DNA of 42,579 nt. It comes from Akkermansia muciniphila (GTDB lineage: Bacteria > Verrucomicrobiota > Verrucomicrobiia > Verrucomicrobiales > Verrucomicrobiaceae). Of this stretch, positions 34,510 to 42,185 are shown one piece after another. The notes beneath the pieces are model-generated. The model did not search any database, was not told the DNA's origin, and worked only from the letters and a program-made list of their open reading frames with translations. The translations under genes and the position numbers were made by a program. Position 1 is the stretch's first letter, and each line of letters starts with the position of its first letter. The stretch spans positions 1 through 42,579 of the forward strand of contig CAMCWM010000021.1 of the NCBI GenBank assembly GCA_945882215.1, given 5' to 3'.

Positions 34510-34535
34510 ATGACGAACGCGGAATGACGAATGGC
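34510..34535 (+). repeat. ATGACGAA-type dispersed repeat
   Basis: ATGACGAACGCGGAATGACGAA carries two ATGACGAA words 14 bp apart. The same words recur at 30073-30105 and, as a large inverted repeat, at 39031-39122. Here it sits in the 95-bp gap between the small operon-leader gene and Res. Confidence 0.7.
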
Positions 34536-34542
34536 GGAGGAG

Positions 34543-35142
34543 CTACAATCCACCGGGCTGCTGCTCGCGGAAGCGTTCGAGGCGGCGCTGCTGGTCGTGG
34601 GCTTTCTCTCCGCGTCGGGTGTCGCGCACGAGCCAGAGGCGGCAGGTGGTGTGGATTTGCAGGCCGGGTTGCAAGGAACCAAAGCCAAAAGCCGAGGGCT
34701 CGGAAGCTTTTGAGACAGGCGGAACGTCTGGGGGTTCACCCCCGACACGGCAGGGAGCCGTGGAGTCAACATACTGGCCGCTCTGGTGGTGCAGTTCTCT
34801 GGTGTAAAGCGTCAAAGTGCGCTCGGAGCGGCTGTAGGGATCGGGCAGCATGGGGCGTAATCCAATGATCTGGCGGCGGGGAAGCGGGATGAACCAGTCC
34901 CCCAATTCCAAGCGCCAGCGCCAGCCGTCCTTTTCGTGGCAGTCGGTGACGGGCCGGGCATGGGCCACTTCGAGGTGGCCGGGCCTGCCCGCAGTTGCTA
35001 CAGCGTTGCAGGCGGGAGTGTCGGGCAGCAGCACATGCCAGTCGGTGAGGTGCATGACCAGCCAGGCGCGGCCCTCGTCGCGGTCGCGGGAGCTGAAGTA
35101 GTCGGTGCTGTGGAGGACGCCTCCGGCAAAGCTGGCTTGCAT
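34543..35142 (-). CDS. Hypothetical protein leading the R-M-like operon, with in-frame palindromic insert
   Basis: This 199-aa frame has a well-ordered first part (about 1-115: STDYFSSRDRDEGRAWLVMH, then LTDWHVLLPD, WRLELGDWFIPLPRR and RSERTLTLYTRELHH). Its end is a basic tail (CRLWLVRDTRRGEKAHDQQR). The middle (about 120-155) has low-complexity, non-protein-like sequence. That part is encoded by three back-to-back perfect hairpins (34687-34762), as if a palindromic element had inserted without breaking the frame. The family is unknown. It is the first minus-strand gene before Res, about 95 bp upstream of the Res start. Confidence 0.6.
   Translation of the reverse strand: MQASFAGGVLHSTDYFSSRDRDEGRAWLVMHLTDWHVLLPDTPACNAVATAGRPGHLEVAHARPVTDCHEKDGWRWRLELGDWFIPLPRRQIIGLRPMLPDPYSRSERTLTLYTRELHHQSGQYVDSTAPCRVGGEPPDVPPVSKASEPSAFGFGSLQPGLQIHTTCRLWLVRDTRRGEKAHDQQRRLERFREQQPGGL
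34687..34762. repeat. Cluster of three perfect hairpins inside a coding frame
   Basis: The stems are CCGAG/CTCGG (within AAAAG...CTTTT, 34687-34711), GGGGG-TTCA-CCCCC (34730-34743) and CACGGC-AGGGA-GCCGTG (34746-34762). They look like one composite palindromic element placed in frame within the 199-aa gene. Confidence 0.75.
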
Positions 35143-35640
35143 GACTGTTCAAATAGACAGTTCTTCGGGCGATTCAAGCTCACTCTGAGGGCAAAACGGG
35201 GCGCTTTGAGCACTCATCGGGGTGGGGTTGCCCATCAACCGATCCCGGTAGTCCCGCCCACCGGGCGGTATGTGTGGGCACACCGGGCGGTATGTGCGGG
35301 CACACCCAGCGGTATGTGCGGGCACACCCAGCGGTATGTGTGGGCACACCGGGCGGTATGTGCGGGCACACCGGGCTGTATGTGTGGGCACACCGGGCGG
35401 TATGTGTGGGCACACCGGGCTGTATGTGCGGGCACTCCCAGCCCGGAACTGGCGATTCCGAGCTGGGATTGGGCGTTTCCGAGAGCGGATTTGATGAATC
35501 CGGGTGGTGGGCGCGCGGCCTGCGGGCGCATTATTTTTGAATATTCCGCGGTTTTGTGCTTGGAATCGGCAGTTTGTTTTTAGATGATTGGCCGGAAGTT
35601 CCTTTTTGTCACCCTAGGCTGTGTTCAACAAACACTCTGC
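35143..35640. other. Gene-free interval with minisatellite
   Basis: This gap separates the divergent operon-leader gene (start 35142) and the small XRE gene (start 35641). About 184 bp of it is the 22-bp repeat array; the rest shows no gene. Frames crossing the array encode 22-residue repeats in every phase and are not credible proteins. Promoters for both sides should lie at about 35143-35250 and 35530-35640 (an A/T-richer patch). Confidence 0.6.
35257..35440 (+). repeat. 22-bp tandem repeat x 8 (minisatellite)
   Basis: The core GGTATGTGYGGGCACACC starts at 35267, 35289, 35311, 35333, 35355, 35377, 35399 and 35421, exactly 22 bp apart each time. Units vary mainly at YGGG and at CGGGC versus CCAGC or CGGGCT. 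Each unit has a small dyad TGTG-YGGG-CACA. There are no unique spacers, so this is not CRISPR. Confidence 0.95.
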
Positions 35641-35922
35641 ATGCTTATGAAATCGGCGACTATCTCACATGCGCGGATTCTCCTGCGCATCACCCCGCAT
35701 ATCCCGGCCACGATCATTTTCTGGCGGCGGCTGCGCGGCCTGACGCAGAAGCAACTGGCCGAGGCTGCGGGCCTCTCAGAATCGGCGATCAAGAAGATCG
35801 AGGGCGGGCGCAAACGCGGCTCCTGGTCGGAGTCCCTGGAGCAGATCTGCGCGGCGCTGGGCATCACCCTGATGGAGCTGATCAGCGGGGCGGAAAAGCG
35901 CGCGCTGGCAGCGGCGCTGTGA
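35641..35922 (+). CDS. Small XRE family transcriptional regulator
   Basis: This protein of about 93 aa has a compact helix-turn-helix: IIFWRRLRGLTQKQLAEAAG, then LSESAIKKIEGGRKRG, then SLEQICAALGITLMELI. A short Ala-rich tail ends it. It belongs to the Cro/CI-type DNA-binding proteins; no sensory domain is present. Starts at 35641 or 35647 are both possible; the frame reaches back to 35584, but those residues do not look like part of the fold. It is divergent from the R-M-like operon across the minisatellite and might regulate it. Confidence 0.85.
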   Translation: MLMKSATISHARILLRITPHIPATIIFWRRLRGLTQKQLAEAAGLSESAIKKIEGGRKRGSWSESLEQICAALGITLMELISGAEKRALAAAL

Positions 35923-36012
35923 GCCTGCGGCGGCGGGCGCGAGGGTGACAGTTGTTCTTTGGACGGTGGCCGGGGTACCGTGGTTTCATGAGCGCCAACA
36001 GACGACCCCGCC

Positions 36013-36744
36013 ATGCCTTTGCGTTTCGATACTCCCGGTTTGCGTTTCGATGCGAACCACGCGTATGACGCGGAGCCGGGGCCGTCTCCTTACCAACCGA
36101 AACTGAGGAACCGCACCATGACCAAATTCAAACTGGAACTCAAGAAGAAGACCGTGAGCGAGAGGGTGTCGCTGGGAGCCAACCACATCACCGCCATGAC
36201 GGGCAACGCGGCCTATCCCGCCGCCACCCGCGTGCCCACCGATGCGCAGGTGCAGACCGCGCAGGATGACCTGGCCTCCGCCGATGCGGCGGTGAACGCG
36301 GCGGAAACCGCCTGGAAGCTGAAAATCCAGGAGCGTGAGGCCAAGATGGAGATCTGGGACACGGTGATCACCGCCCGGGCGAACAACTGCGAGGCGGTGA
36401 CGCCGAACGATCTGGTGGCGCTGCAAAGCACGGGCTTCCCGCTGCGCAGCGCGGGTGCGCCGGTGGGCCAGCTCCCTGCCCCGGGCGATCTGACGGCCAC
36501 CGCCACGGACAACGAGGGCGAGGTCGAGCTGCGCTGCAAGACCGTGGCCGGAGCGAGCAGCTACGAGTGGCAGTTCCGCCTGCACGACAACGCCGCGACG
36601 TGGCAGGCACTCAAAATCACCACGACGGTGAAGATCCTCGTGCCCGGCCTCACGCCCGGCACCGTCTATGCCTTCCGCGTGCGCGCCATCGGCAGCGCGG
36701 GTCCGGGAACGTGGAGCGATGAAGCGACGGAGAGAGCGCCGTGA
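36013..36744 (+). CDS. Fibronectin type III domain protein
   Basis: This 243-aa protein has a short Pro/Asp-rich N-terminal piece (RFDTPGLRFDANHAYD) and then a helical domain (about 36-145: FKLELKKKTVSERVSLGANH, then AETAWKLKIQEREAKMEIW). A C-terminal fibronectin-III fold (about 150-243) contains PAPGDLTATATDNEGEVELR, SYEWQFRL and YAFRVRAIGSAGPGTWSDEA. There is no signal peptide. A second start at 36118 (ATG after AGGAACCGCACC) would give a 208-aa protein that begins exactly at the helical domain. The protein is likely structural; it precedes a collagen-like gene, a pairing I associate with this phylum. Confidence 0.8.
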   Translation: MPLRFDTPGLRFDANHAYDAEPGPSPYQPKLRNRTMTKFKLELKKKTVSERVSLGANHITAMTGNAAYPAATRVPTDAQVQTAQDDLASADAAVNAAETAWKLKIQEREAKMEIWDTVITARANNCEAVTPNDLVALQSTGFPLRSAGAPVGQLPAPGDLTATATDNEGEVELRCKTVAGASSYEWQFRLHDNAATWQALKITTTVKILVPGLTPGTVYAFRVRAIGSAGPGTWSDEATERAP

Positions 36745-37176
36745 CGTGGAAAAGCTGAAAGCTGAAATTCTGAAAGCTGAAATTCAGAGTTCAGAGCATG
36801 CTTTCGGAACCCGGGGGAAAGCAGACAGTGGAAAGCTGAAATCCTGAGTTCAGAGCCCCCATGGCTGTTTTCTGCTTTCAGCTTTCTCATTTCAGCTTTC
36901 TCATGTCAGCTTTTGACTCGCTCGCGCCTCACGGTTGATTCGCTGCGCTCACCCTTCGGGCTGCTTTTCAGCAGTCTATCTCCCTCCGGTCGGTTGTCTC
37001 GGGCTACGCCCAATGCTTCGCATTGTCTGTTTGCCTCACTGCGTTCGCCCTTCGGGCAGCCTTCGGCTGGCTATCTCCGCTACGCTGCGGTTCGCAGCCC
37101 GCCAAGCTGCTCGGCTCTGATTTCTGCTTTTCCATGTCAGCTTTTCAGTTTTCAGCCTTTCAGCTTTTTCCCCACC
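36745..37176. other. Gene-free interval of AGCTGAAA/AGCTTTC iterations and short hairpins
   Basis: There is no gene here. The left part (36749-36850) repeats GAAAGCTGAAATTC and TTCAGAG motifs. The right part (36863-37170) repeats their complement (TTTCAGCTTTCTCAT, CAGCTTTTCAG). The two flanks could pair into a long imperfect stem. Between them lie many short GC hairpins such as CCCTTCGGGC, CAATGCTTCGCATTG and GCCTTCGGC. The style matches 25335-25530 and 110-150. Confidence 0.65.
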
Positions 37177-37692
37177 ATGTTCGATCCCACCTACCCAGCC
37201 ACGAACGCCGAGATCGAGTCCGCGCCGATGCGCGGGCAGTTCAACGGCCTCAAAGATTTGATCGACGCGATTCCGGCGGGGCCGCAGGGGCCGCCTGGAC
37301 CCCAAGGGCCTGCCGGTGATCCCGGCGGGCCGCCCGGTCCGCAAGGGCCACCGGGGATGAATGGAGCCGACGGTGCTCCCGGGCCGCAAGGACCGGCAGG
37401 CAACGATGGCGCGCCGGGCAGCAACGGCAGTGACGGCGCTCCGGGACCGCAAGGCCCCCAAGGTGAGCCAGGGCCGCAGGGAAACGAAGGCCTGCCCGGC
37501 CCCCAAGGCCCGCCGGGCGAGGTGACGCTGGCCCAGCTCGACAGCGCGATCGCGGGCGTGCTGAACGCCTCCAGCAACATCAGCAACAGCGTGAACCCAT
37601 TGGGCCAGGTGGCTGCCATGGACTACAGCTCCAATCAGATGCAGGACGTGCTCAACAAACTTGATGAGCTGATCCTGGCGCTGAGAAGATGA
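37177..37692 (+). CDS. Collagen-like repeat protein
   Basis: This 171-aa protein has a short N-domain (1-34, [20 protein letters not shown]), then about 80 residues of uninterrupted Gly-x-y triplets (about 35-115) rich in GPQGPP and GPQGPA, with NGADGAPG in the middle. A C-terminal helical domain (about 116-171: [20 protein letters not shown], then [17 protein letters not shown]) could trimerise the chain. The triplet region predicts a collagen triple helix. No signal peptide is visible, so how it is exported, if at all, is unclear. The ATG at 37177 is the first Met of the sensible reading. Confidence 0.88.
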   Translation: MFDPTYPATNAEIESAPMRGQFNGLKDLIDAIPAGPQGPPGPQGPAGDPGGPPGPQGPPGMNGADGAPGPQGPAGNDGAPGSNGSDGAPGPQGPQGEPGPQGNEGLPGPQGPPGEVTLAQLDSAIAGVLNASSNISNSVNPLGQVAAMDYSSNQMQDVLNKLDELILALRR

Positions 37693-37712
37693 GGTTCGGG
37701 GTGCGGAGGCAG

Positions 37713-37733
37713 GGCGCGTTGTCCCAACGCGCC
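37713..37733. terminator. GC hairpin between convergent genes
   Basis: A perfect 9-bp stem GGCGCGTTG-TCC-CAACGCGCC lies 21 bp after the collagen-like gene and 56 bp from the stop of rodA on the other strand. There is no T-tract, so it may slow rather than stop polymerase. Confidence 0.45.
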
Positions 37734-37788
37734 GCCGCTGGAATCCGACGCCGAACCACGCTTCAATCCAAGGCACCGCCTCAAGGCG

Positions 37789-38988
37789 TCATTCCTCGTC
37801 ATCGGCACGATCACTGTTCACCGAGCGCTTCTTCTTCACGGAGGAGATGTTGCGGTGAACCCAGACGCTTTGCACCATGCCCATGAGGAAGAGCGTCACG
37901 ACAACGAAGGTGCCGCCGTAACTGATGAAAGGCATGGGCAGGCCGATGACCGGCAGCATGACGAGGTTCATGCCCGCATTTTGGAAGGTGTGGACGAAGA
38001 ACATCGCCACCACGCCCACGACGATGAGTCGTCCAAGCTGATCGCGGGCACAGAACGCCACAAAGACGGTTTGCAAGAGGAGCAAGGCCATGCCTGAGAG
38101 CAGCAGGATGGACCCGCGAAAGCCGAATTCCTCGGCGACGACGCCGAAGATGAAGTCGTTGATGGACTCGTGCGGGAAGAAGGTGCGGTGGATGGATGCC
38201 TGATCAGGAACCTTCTTTGATTCAGGCCCCTTCCCTTCCAATCCGCCGGTGGCAACGGCAATTTGCAGATGCTTGGCCACCCAGCCTTCATTTTGCAGGT
38301 CCACCTTGTCCAATTGATTGGTGGCCATGTACCAGGTCGAATTGATACGCGCCTGCTGGTAGGGTTTGAGCGCGAAGACATAGACCAGAGGCACCACGCT
38401 GGCGACTCCGAGCAGCAGGGTGATGAGATAGCGAAACGGAATGCTGCCCACGAGCATCATCGACAGGAACACCGGACCCCAGACGAGACCGGAGCCCAAG
38501 TCTTCCTTGATCACCATCGCGGCTGGCACGCCTGCGAGGAGGCCGGCTGCCATGATGCGGAGCCAGGGACGCCGGAACACCGGCAGCATTCGCGGCAGCT
38601 CACCAAAGATCACCGCCAGGATCAAAATGCCCGACATGATGGCAAACTGCGAAGGCTGCACCATCTGCCCGCCGACACGAATCCAGGCTTTGTTCCCACC
38701 GATTTCCACGCCGATGGCCAGCACGGCCACGAGACCCGCGATACCGGCGAGATACATCGGCACACAGGCCCAGCGCACCCATTTGTAGTCGATCAACGAG
38801 GCAGCGAAGAAGAATGGCAGGCCCATGGCCACCCAGCGGATCTGATCCCTCCATTTCAGCGCGAACTCGGCCTCCTCCTTGTGTGCCGAGGCATTGAAGA
38901 TGGCATACACGCCAAAAACGATGAGCCCGGCCATGTTCAGCACGATGAACCAGTTCATGCCGAGGAATTTCTTGAAGAGCGGTGTCAT
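37789..38988 (-). CDS. rodA: Rod shape-determining peptidoglycan glycosyltransferase (SEDS family)
   Basis: This 399-aa polytopic protein belongs to the FtsW/RodA/SpoVE family. It has about nine or ten membrane helices, QPSQFAIMSGILILAV, KEDLGSGLV, the large extracellular loop with ATNQLDKVDLQNEGW, and EEFGFRGSILLL. The family signature LPMPFISYGGTFVVV is near the C-terminus. RodA polymerises lipid II during cell elongation together with a class B PBP. It is called RodA rather than FtsW from sequence feel and the loop composition, not from context; no mre or pbp genes are nearby. It ends in a short charged tail (KKKRSVNSDRADDEE). Confidence 0.9.
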   Translation of the reverse strand: MTPLFKKFLGMNWFIVLNMAGLIVFGVYAIFNASAHKEEAEFALKWRDQIRWVAMGLPFFFAASLIDYKWVRWACVPMYLAGIAGLVAVLAIGVEIGGNKAWIRVGGQMVQPSQFAIMSGILILAVIFGELPRMLPVFRRPWLRIMAAGLLAGVPAAMVIKEDLGSGLVWGPVFLSMMLVGSIPFRYLITLLLGVASVVPLVYVFALKPYQQARINSTWYMATNQLDKVDLQNEGWVAKHLQIAVATGGLEGKGPESKKVPDQASIHRTFFPHESINDFIFGVVAEEFGFRGSILLLSGMALLLLQTVFVAFCARDQLGRLIVVGVVAMFFVHTFQNAGMNLVMLPVIGLPMPFISYGGTFVVVTLFLMGMVQSVWVHRNISSVKKKRSVNSDRADDEE

Positions 38989-39030
38989 GGGGCAGGAAAA
39001 GAGATCCGAGGTGTTATTGGAAGCGTCCTA

Positions 39031-39127
39031 ATGACGAAATCAGAATGACGAATGGGAAGCATTCGGGCTTTGGAATTCGGTTTTGGGATTTGATTCGTCA
39101 TTCTGTTTTCTGCATTCGTCATTTGCC
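39031..39127. repeat. ATGACGAA inverted repeat
   Basis: AATGACGAA occurs at about 39031 and 39046. Its complement, TTCGTCATT, occurs at about 39095 and 39114. The segment could fold into a long interrupted stem. It fills the gap between the OppF-like gene and rodA, both on the minus strand, and is related to words at 30073-30105 and 34510-34535. Confidence 0.75.
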
Positions 39128-39152
39128 AGCACCGCAAGCATCTGCAGCGCCG

Positions 39153-39941
39153 CTAGATGAGCGCCGGCACCGCATCGAGCAGCTTCTGGGTGTAGTCGTG
39201 GCGAGGGTTCTCGCAGATTTCATCAGCGTCACCTTGCTCAACCACCTTGCCGTGATGCATGACGACGATGCGGTCGCTCATGTGGCGGACGACGGCGAGA
39301 TCGTGGGCGATGAAGAGCAGCGTGAGCTGAAACTCCTCCTGCAAGTCCTTGAGCAGGTTCAGAATCTGCGCCTGCACGCTGACATCAAGCGCGCTGACCG
39401 GTTCATCGCAGATCAGAAATTTCGGCCGCACCGCCAGTGCCCGTGCGATGCCGATGCGCTGCCGCTGGCCACCACTGAACTCGTGCGGGTAGCGTTGCAG
39501 GGAATCCTCGGGCAGACCGACTTTTTTGAGCAGTCCGGCGGAGACTTCGCGGCGTTCATCACGCGTTTTCTCTTTGAAATGAATCTGCAACGGCTCACCG
39601 AGGATGGACTCGACCGTCATACGCGGATTCAGCGATCCGATGGGATCCTGAAACACCATCTGCATTTCTTTGCGCAGCGGGCGGAACTCCTGCTCCGGCA
39701 TCGTCAGCACCTCGCGATCGCGATAGGTGACACTGCCGCCGGTGACGGGGGTGAGTTTGAGCAGCGCCCGGGCCACGGTGGACTTGCCGCTGCCACTTTC
39801 CCCCACGAGGCCGACGGTGCTGCCCTCCGCCACCTCGAAGCTGACCTTGTCCACCGCCTTGATGACATCATTGGCACGGCCAAACCAGCCCCCGCGCACG
39901 GGGAAGTGAATCTTGAGGTCTTGAACGCGAAGCAGCGACAT
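39153..39941 (-). CDS. ABC transporter ATP-binding protein (OppF/DppF type)
   Basis: This 262-aa protein has Walker A GESGSGKST, the Q-loop FQDPIGSLNPRM, the ABC signature FSGGQRQRIGIARAL, Walker B FLICDEPVSALD and the H-loop FIAHDLAVVRHM. The N-terminus IHFPVRGGWFGRANDVIKAV and the PRHDYTQKLLDAVP end are typical of OppF/DppF peptide importers. It ends right there, without the C-terminal oligopeptide (HPY) extension. It would energise uptake of peptides or related solutes. No permease or binding-protein gene is adjacent within the window. Confidence 0.92.
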   Translation of the reverse strand: MSLLRVQDLKIHFPVRGGWFGRANDVIKAVDKVSFEVAEGSTVGLVGESGSGKSTVARALLKLTPVTGGSVTYRDREVLTMPEQEFRPLRKEMQMVFQDPIGSLNPRMTVESILGEPLQIHFKEKTRDERREVSAGLLKKVGLPEDSLQRYPHEFSGGQRQRIGIARALAVRPKFLICDEPVSALDVSVQAQILNLLKDLQEEFQLTLLFIAHDLAVVRHMSDRIVVMHHGKVVEQGDADEICENPRHDYTQKLLDAVPALI

Positions 39942-40030
39942 GATTGGAAAAGGTTGATTTTAGCACAAGCGGCGAGGCACGCGAAAGTTTCATTGCTGGC
40001 AAAACATGAAAGTGCCAGCATCCGCTTCAG

Positions 40031-40855
40031 ATGAACGAACGCTACGAACTCCTGTCCCCCATCGCCGAAGGCGGGCTGGGGACTGTTTTCAAGGCGCGCG
40101 ACCGCCAGACGGGCCGCGAAGTCGCCATCAAGCGCCTGCGGGCTGACAAGACGGGCGGCTGCGGCGCAGCCGTGGACGCCTTGATCCGCGAGGCGCGGCA
40201 GCAGTCGGTTTTGCACCATACGAACATCGTGGCCGTGCTCGAAGCCGGTACGGATGAAGCAGGCGGACACATCGTCATGGAACTGGTCCAGGGTGAGACG
40301 CTGGAGGACAGACTCGGTCGTGCGCCTTTGAGCGACGCTGAGTTCGATCAACTGGTGAGGCAGGTGCTTGCAGGCATGAGCGCCGCGCACGCGGCAGGCA
40401 TCATCCATCTCGATTTGAAGCCGGAAAACATCATGCTGGCATCGCAGCCCGGTGGCGGCATGCAGGTGAAGATTCTCGATTTCGGCCTGGCCCGCGCCAT
40501 TGGACCGCCTGACGGCCAAGCCGAGATCAAGCAGGGTTCCTTGCATGGATCGATCCATTTCATGGCCCCGGAGCAGTTTGAACGCGCGGAGGTGGATGCG
40601 CGCACCGACATCTATGCGCTGGGCTGCCTCTTCTATTATGCGCTGACCCATCGGCATCCCTTTGATGGCGACACGAAGCCACAGGTCATGGTGGCGCATT
40701 TGTATCATCGCGTGACCGCCCTTGCCGAGCTGCGTCCCGATCTGCCCGCGCACACCATCCGCTGGATCGAGTGGCTGATCAGCCGGCAGCCGGCGGAACG
40801 CCCGTCATCGGTTGCCGAGGCGCTGAAGGCCTATGAGAACGGCGTTTTGAGTTAA
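40031..40855 (+). CDS. Soluble serine/threonine protein kinase
   Basis: This 274-aa protein is a complete Hanks-type kinase domain with almost nothing else: Gly loop IAEGGLGTVF, VAIKRL (Lys34), the Glu helix DALIREARQQ, catalytic loop HLDLKPEN (Asp about 127), DFGLARA, MAPEQ and DIYALGCLFYYALTHRHPF. HRD is changed to HLD, which is tolerated in many active bacterial kinases. There is no membrane helix or sensor domain, so it is cytosolic. The substrate is unknown. The ATG at 40031 gives the standard N-terminus (MNERYELLSPIAEG). Confidence 0.93.
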   Translation: MNERYELLSPIAEGGLGTVFKARDRQTGREVAIKRLRADKTGGCGAAVDALIREARQQSVLHHTNIVAVLEAGTDEAGGHIVMELVQGETLEDRLGRAPLSDAEFDQLVRQVLAGMSAAHAAGIIHLDLKPENIMLASQPGGGMQVKILDFGLARAIGPPDGQAEIKQGSLHGSIHFMAPEQFERAEVDARTDIYALGCLFYYALTHRHPFDGDTKPQVMVAHLYHRVTALAELRPDLPAHTIRWIEWLISRQPAERPSSVAEALKAYENGVLS

Positions 40856-41491
40856 TGGAGCGCTGATTTAATCGGAGACGCCCCTTTCCCTCCTGCTCTT
40901 ACTCATACTCGTGCTCATACTCAAAGGGCATGGAGACACAAAATTGAGTATGAGTATGAGTATGAGTATGAGTATGAGTATGAGTATGAGTATGAGTATG
41001 AGTATGAGCAGGAGTATGAGCAGGAGTATGAGCAGGAGGATGAGCAGGAGGATGAGCAGGAGGATGAGCAGGAGGATGAGCAGGAGTATGAGCAGGAAGA
41101 TGAGCAGGAGGATGAGCAGGAGTATGAGCAGGAGGATGAGCAGGAGGAAAGAAGCCAATCTTGATTTAATCAGCGTCTCCTTAACGGAGCAGGTGCCACA
41201 CGGGTTCGGCTTACGCATGAAATGAAGAAGTGGTCATGGCTTCTAACACGAATCCAAGCCGGAATGGGCCGCGAATGACCACGAATAGGGGCCTATCGTC
41301 ACATTCGCGGTCATTCGCGTTGAGAAAGAGGAGGGTTTGCACGCCTGACGGATCTTCGAGGGCAAGTTTCGCCCCCGAAACGCATCATTCTCTGCGGTTT
41401 TGGTGCGTAAGCCCTGCCACACGGGTTCGTCGAAAGCTTCTTGCCATCGCAGCACGCGCCTCCATCATGCGGACTTGTTTCCCGACCCATC
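40856..41491. other. Gene-free interval with microsatellite and inverted arms
   Basis: There is no gene here. A C/T-rich arm (40890-40922, CTCATACTCGTGCTCATACT) opposes the GAGTAT array (40946-41149). Outside them GGAGACGC (40875-40882) is mirrored by GCGTCTCC (41174-41181), and GCTGATTTAATC recurs as TTGATTTAATC. GCCACACGGGTTCG is present twice (about 41197 and 41413). Frames through the array give MSMSMS or LLLILL polymers and are rejected as proteins. Confidence 0.65.
40946..41149 (+). repeat. Microsatellite: GAGTAT x 10 then GAGCAGGAGKAT x 12
   Basis: Ten perfect GAGTAT units (40946-41005) pass in phase into twelve 12-bp units of GAGCAG plus GAGTAT, GAGGAT or a variant (41006-41149). The array is purely A/G/T-rich on this strand, with the complement of its motif 24 bp upstream. 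Confidence 0.95.
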
Positions 41492-42175
41492 ATGACGCGT
41501 GCCCTTCTTGCCCCCCTTGTGTTTGCAACCGCCCTTTGCGCGCTTTGCTCCTGCAGCCTGATCCAGAAGATTCCGGTGCCGAAGCTCCCCAAGATCAGCC
41601 TCCCCAGCAGGAACACCGTGGCCAAGCTGGTCCCCGGCATGTCTGAGAAGGACAAGATGGATGCCGAGGATCCGGATGTGCCCTTCAATTCGCGCGGCAC
41701 GCTCGGTTATGGCCACACCCTCAGGATCGAGGTGTATGAAGGCTCCCGCAGCCCCAGCCGCATCTATCGCGGCATCACCATGGTGAATACAGAGGGGCTT
41801 CTGCCACTGGCGGATGTGGGGACCGCACGCGTCGGCGGCCAGCTTCTGCCCAAGGCGGCTGATTCCATCGCCGCCGTGTTCCGCGTGGCAGGCCGCAACA
41901 CCCGGCCCATCACTGTGCAGATCATTTCCGTGGAAAACACCCCGGTCATCTTCATCAACGGCGATGTGAGCGAAGCCGCGTTCATCCCTGCCTTTGATGA
42001 CATGACGGTGCAGCAGGCCGTGAACGTCATCGGCGGTCGCAAACCCGGCTCCACCTCACGCGGCGTTTACATCTCACGCCAGGGTCTGCGCCAGTTCTTC
42101 ACCTCGCTCGAAGCCGCGAACGACAAATGGACGCCGCAGGCCGGTGACATCATCACTCTTTCACCCGACATCTGA
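41492..42175 (+). CDS. Polysaccharide-export-like lipoprotein (Wza/SLBB-type)
   Basis: This 227-aa protein has a lipoprotein-type leader (LLAPLVFATALCALCSC) followed by a basic Pro-rich linker. A domain starting LGYGHTLRIEVYEG matches the poly_export N-domain pattern (GDxLxIxVxxG). A second part with PITVQIISVENTPVIFINGD, VTVQQAVNVIGG-like DMTVQQAVNVIGGRKPG, and GDIITLSPDI resembles an SLBB/beta-grasp repeat. Such proteins line the outer-membrane channel for exopolysaccharide. The protein is shorter than Wza, so it may be a helper. The start at 41492 gives the leader. The next gene begins 10 bp after its stop. Confidence 0.8.
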   Translation: MTRALLAPLVFATALCALCSCSLIQKIPVPKLPKISLPSRNTVAKLVPGMSEKDKMDAEDPDVPFNSRGTLGYGHTLRIEVYEGSRSPSRIYRGITMVNTEGLLPLADVGTARVGGQLLPKAADSIAAVFRVAGRNTRPITVQIISVENTPVIFINGDVSEAAFIPAFDDMTVQQAVNVIGGRKPGSTSRGVYISRQGLRQFFTSLEAANDKWTPQAGDIITLSPDI

Positions 42176-42185
42176 TTTCCCCACC

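Noticed and set aside
35257..35440. CRISPR array
   Set aside because: Repeats are directly adjacent without unique spacers, and no cas genes are present.
35149..35583. Several frames across the 22-bp array (GRYVRAH-type repeats)
   Set aside because: Because 22 is not a multiple of three, every phase yields a 22-residue repeat; such frames are a by-product of the array.
40868..41225. Frames giving MSMSMS or LLLILL polymers
   Set aside because: The 6- and 12-bp repeat units are multiples of three, so open frames on both strands arise automatically. There is no start context or normal protein part.
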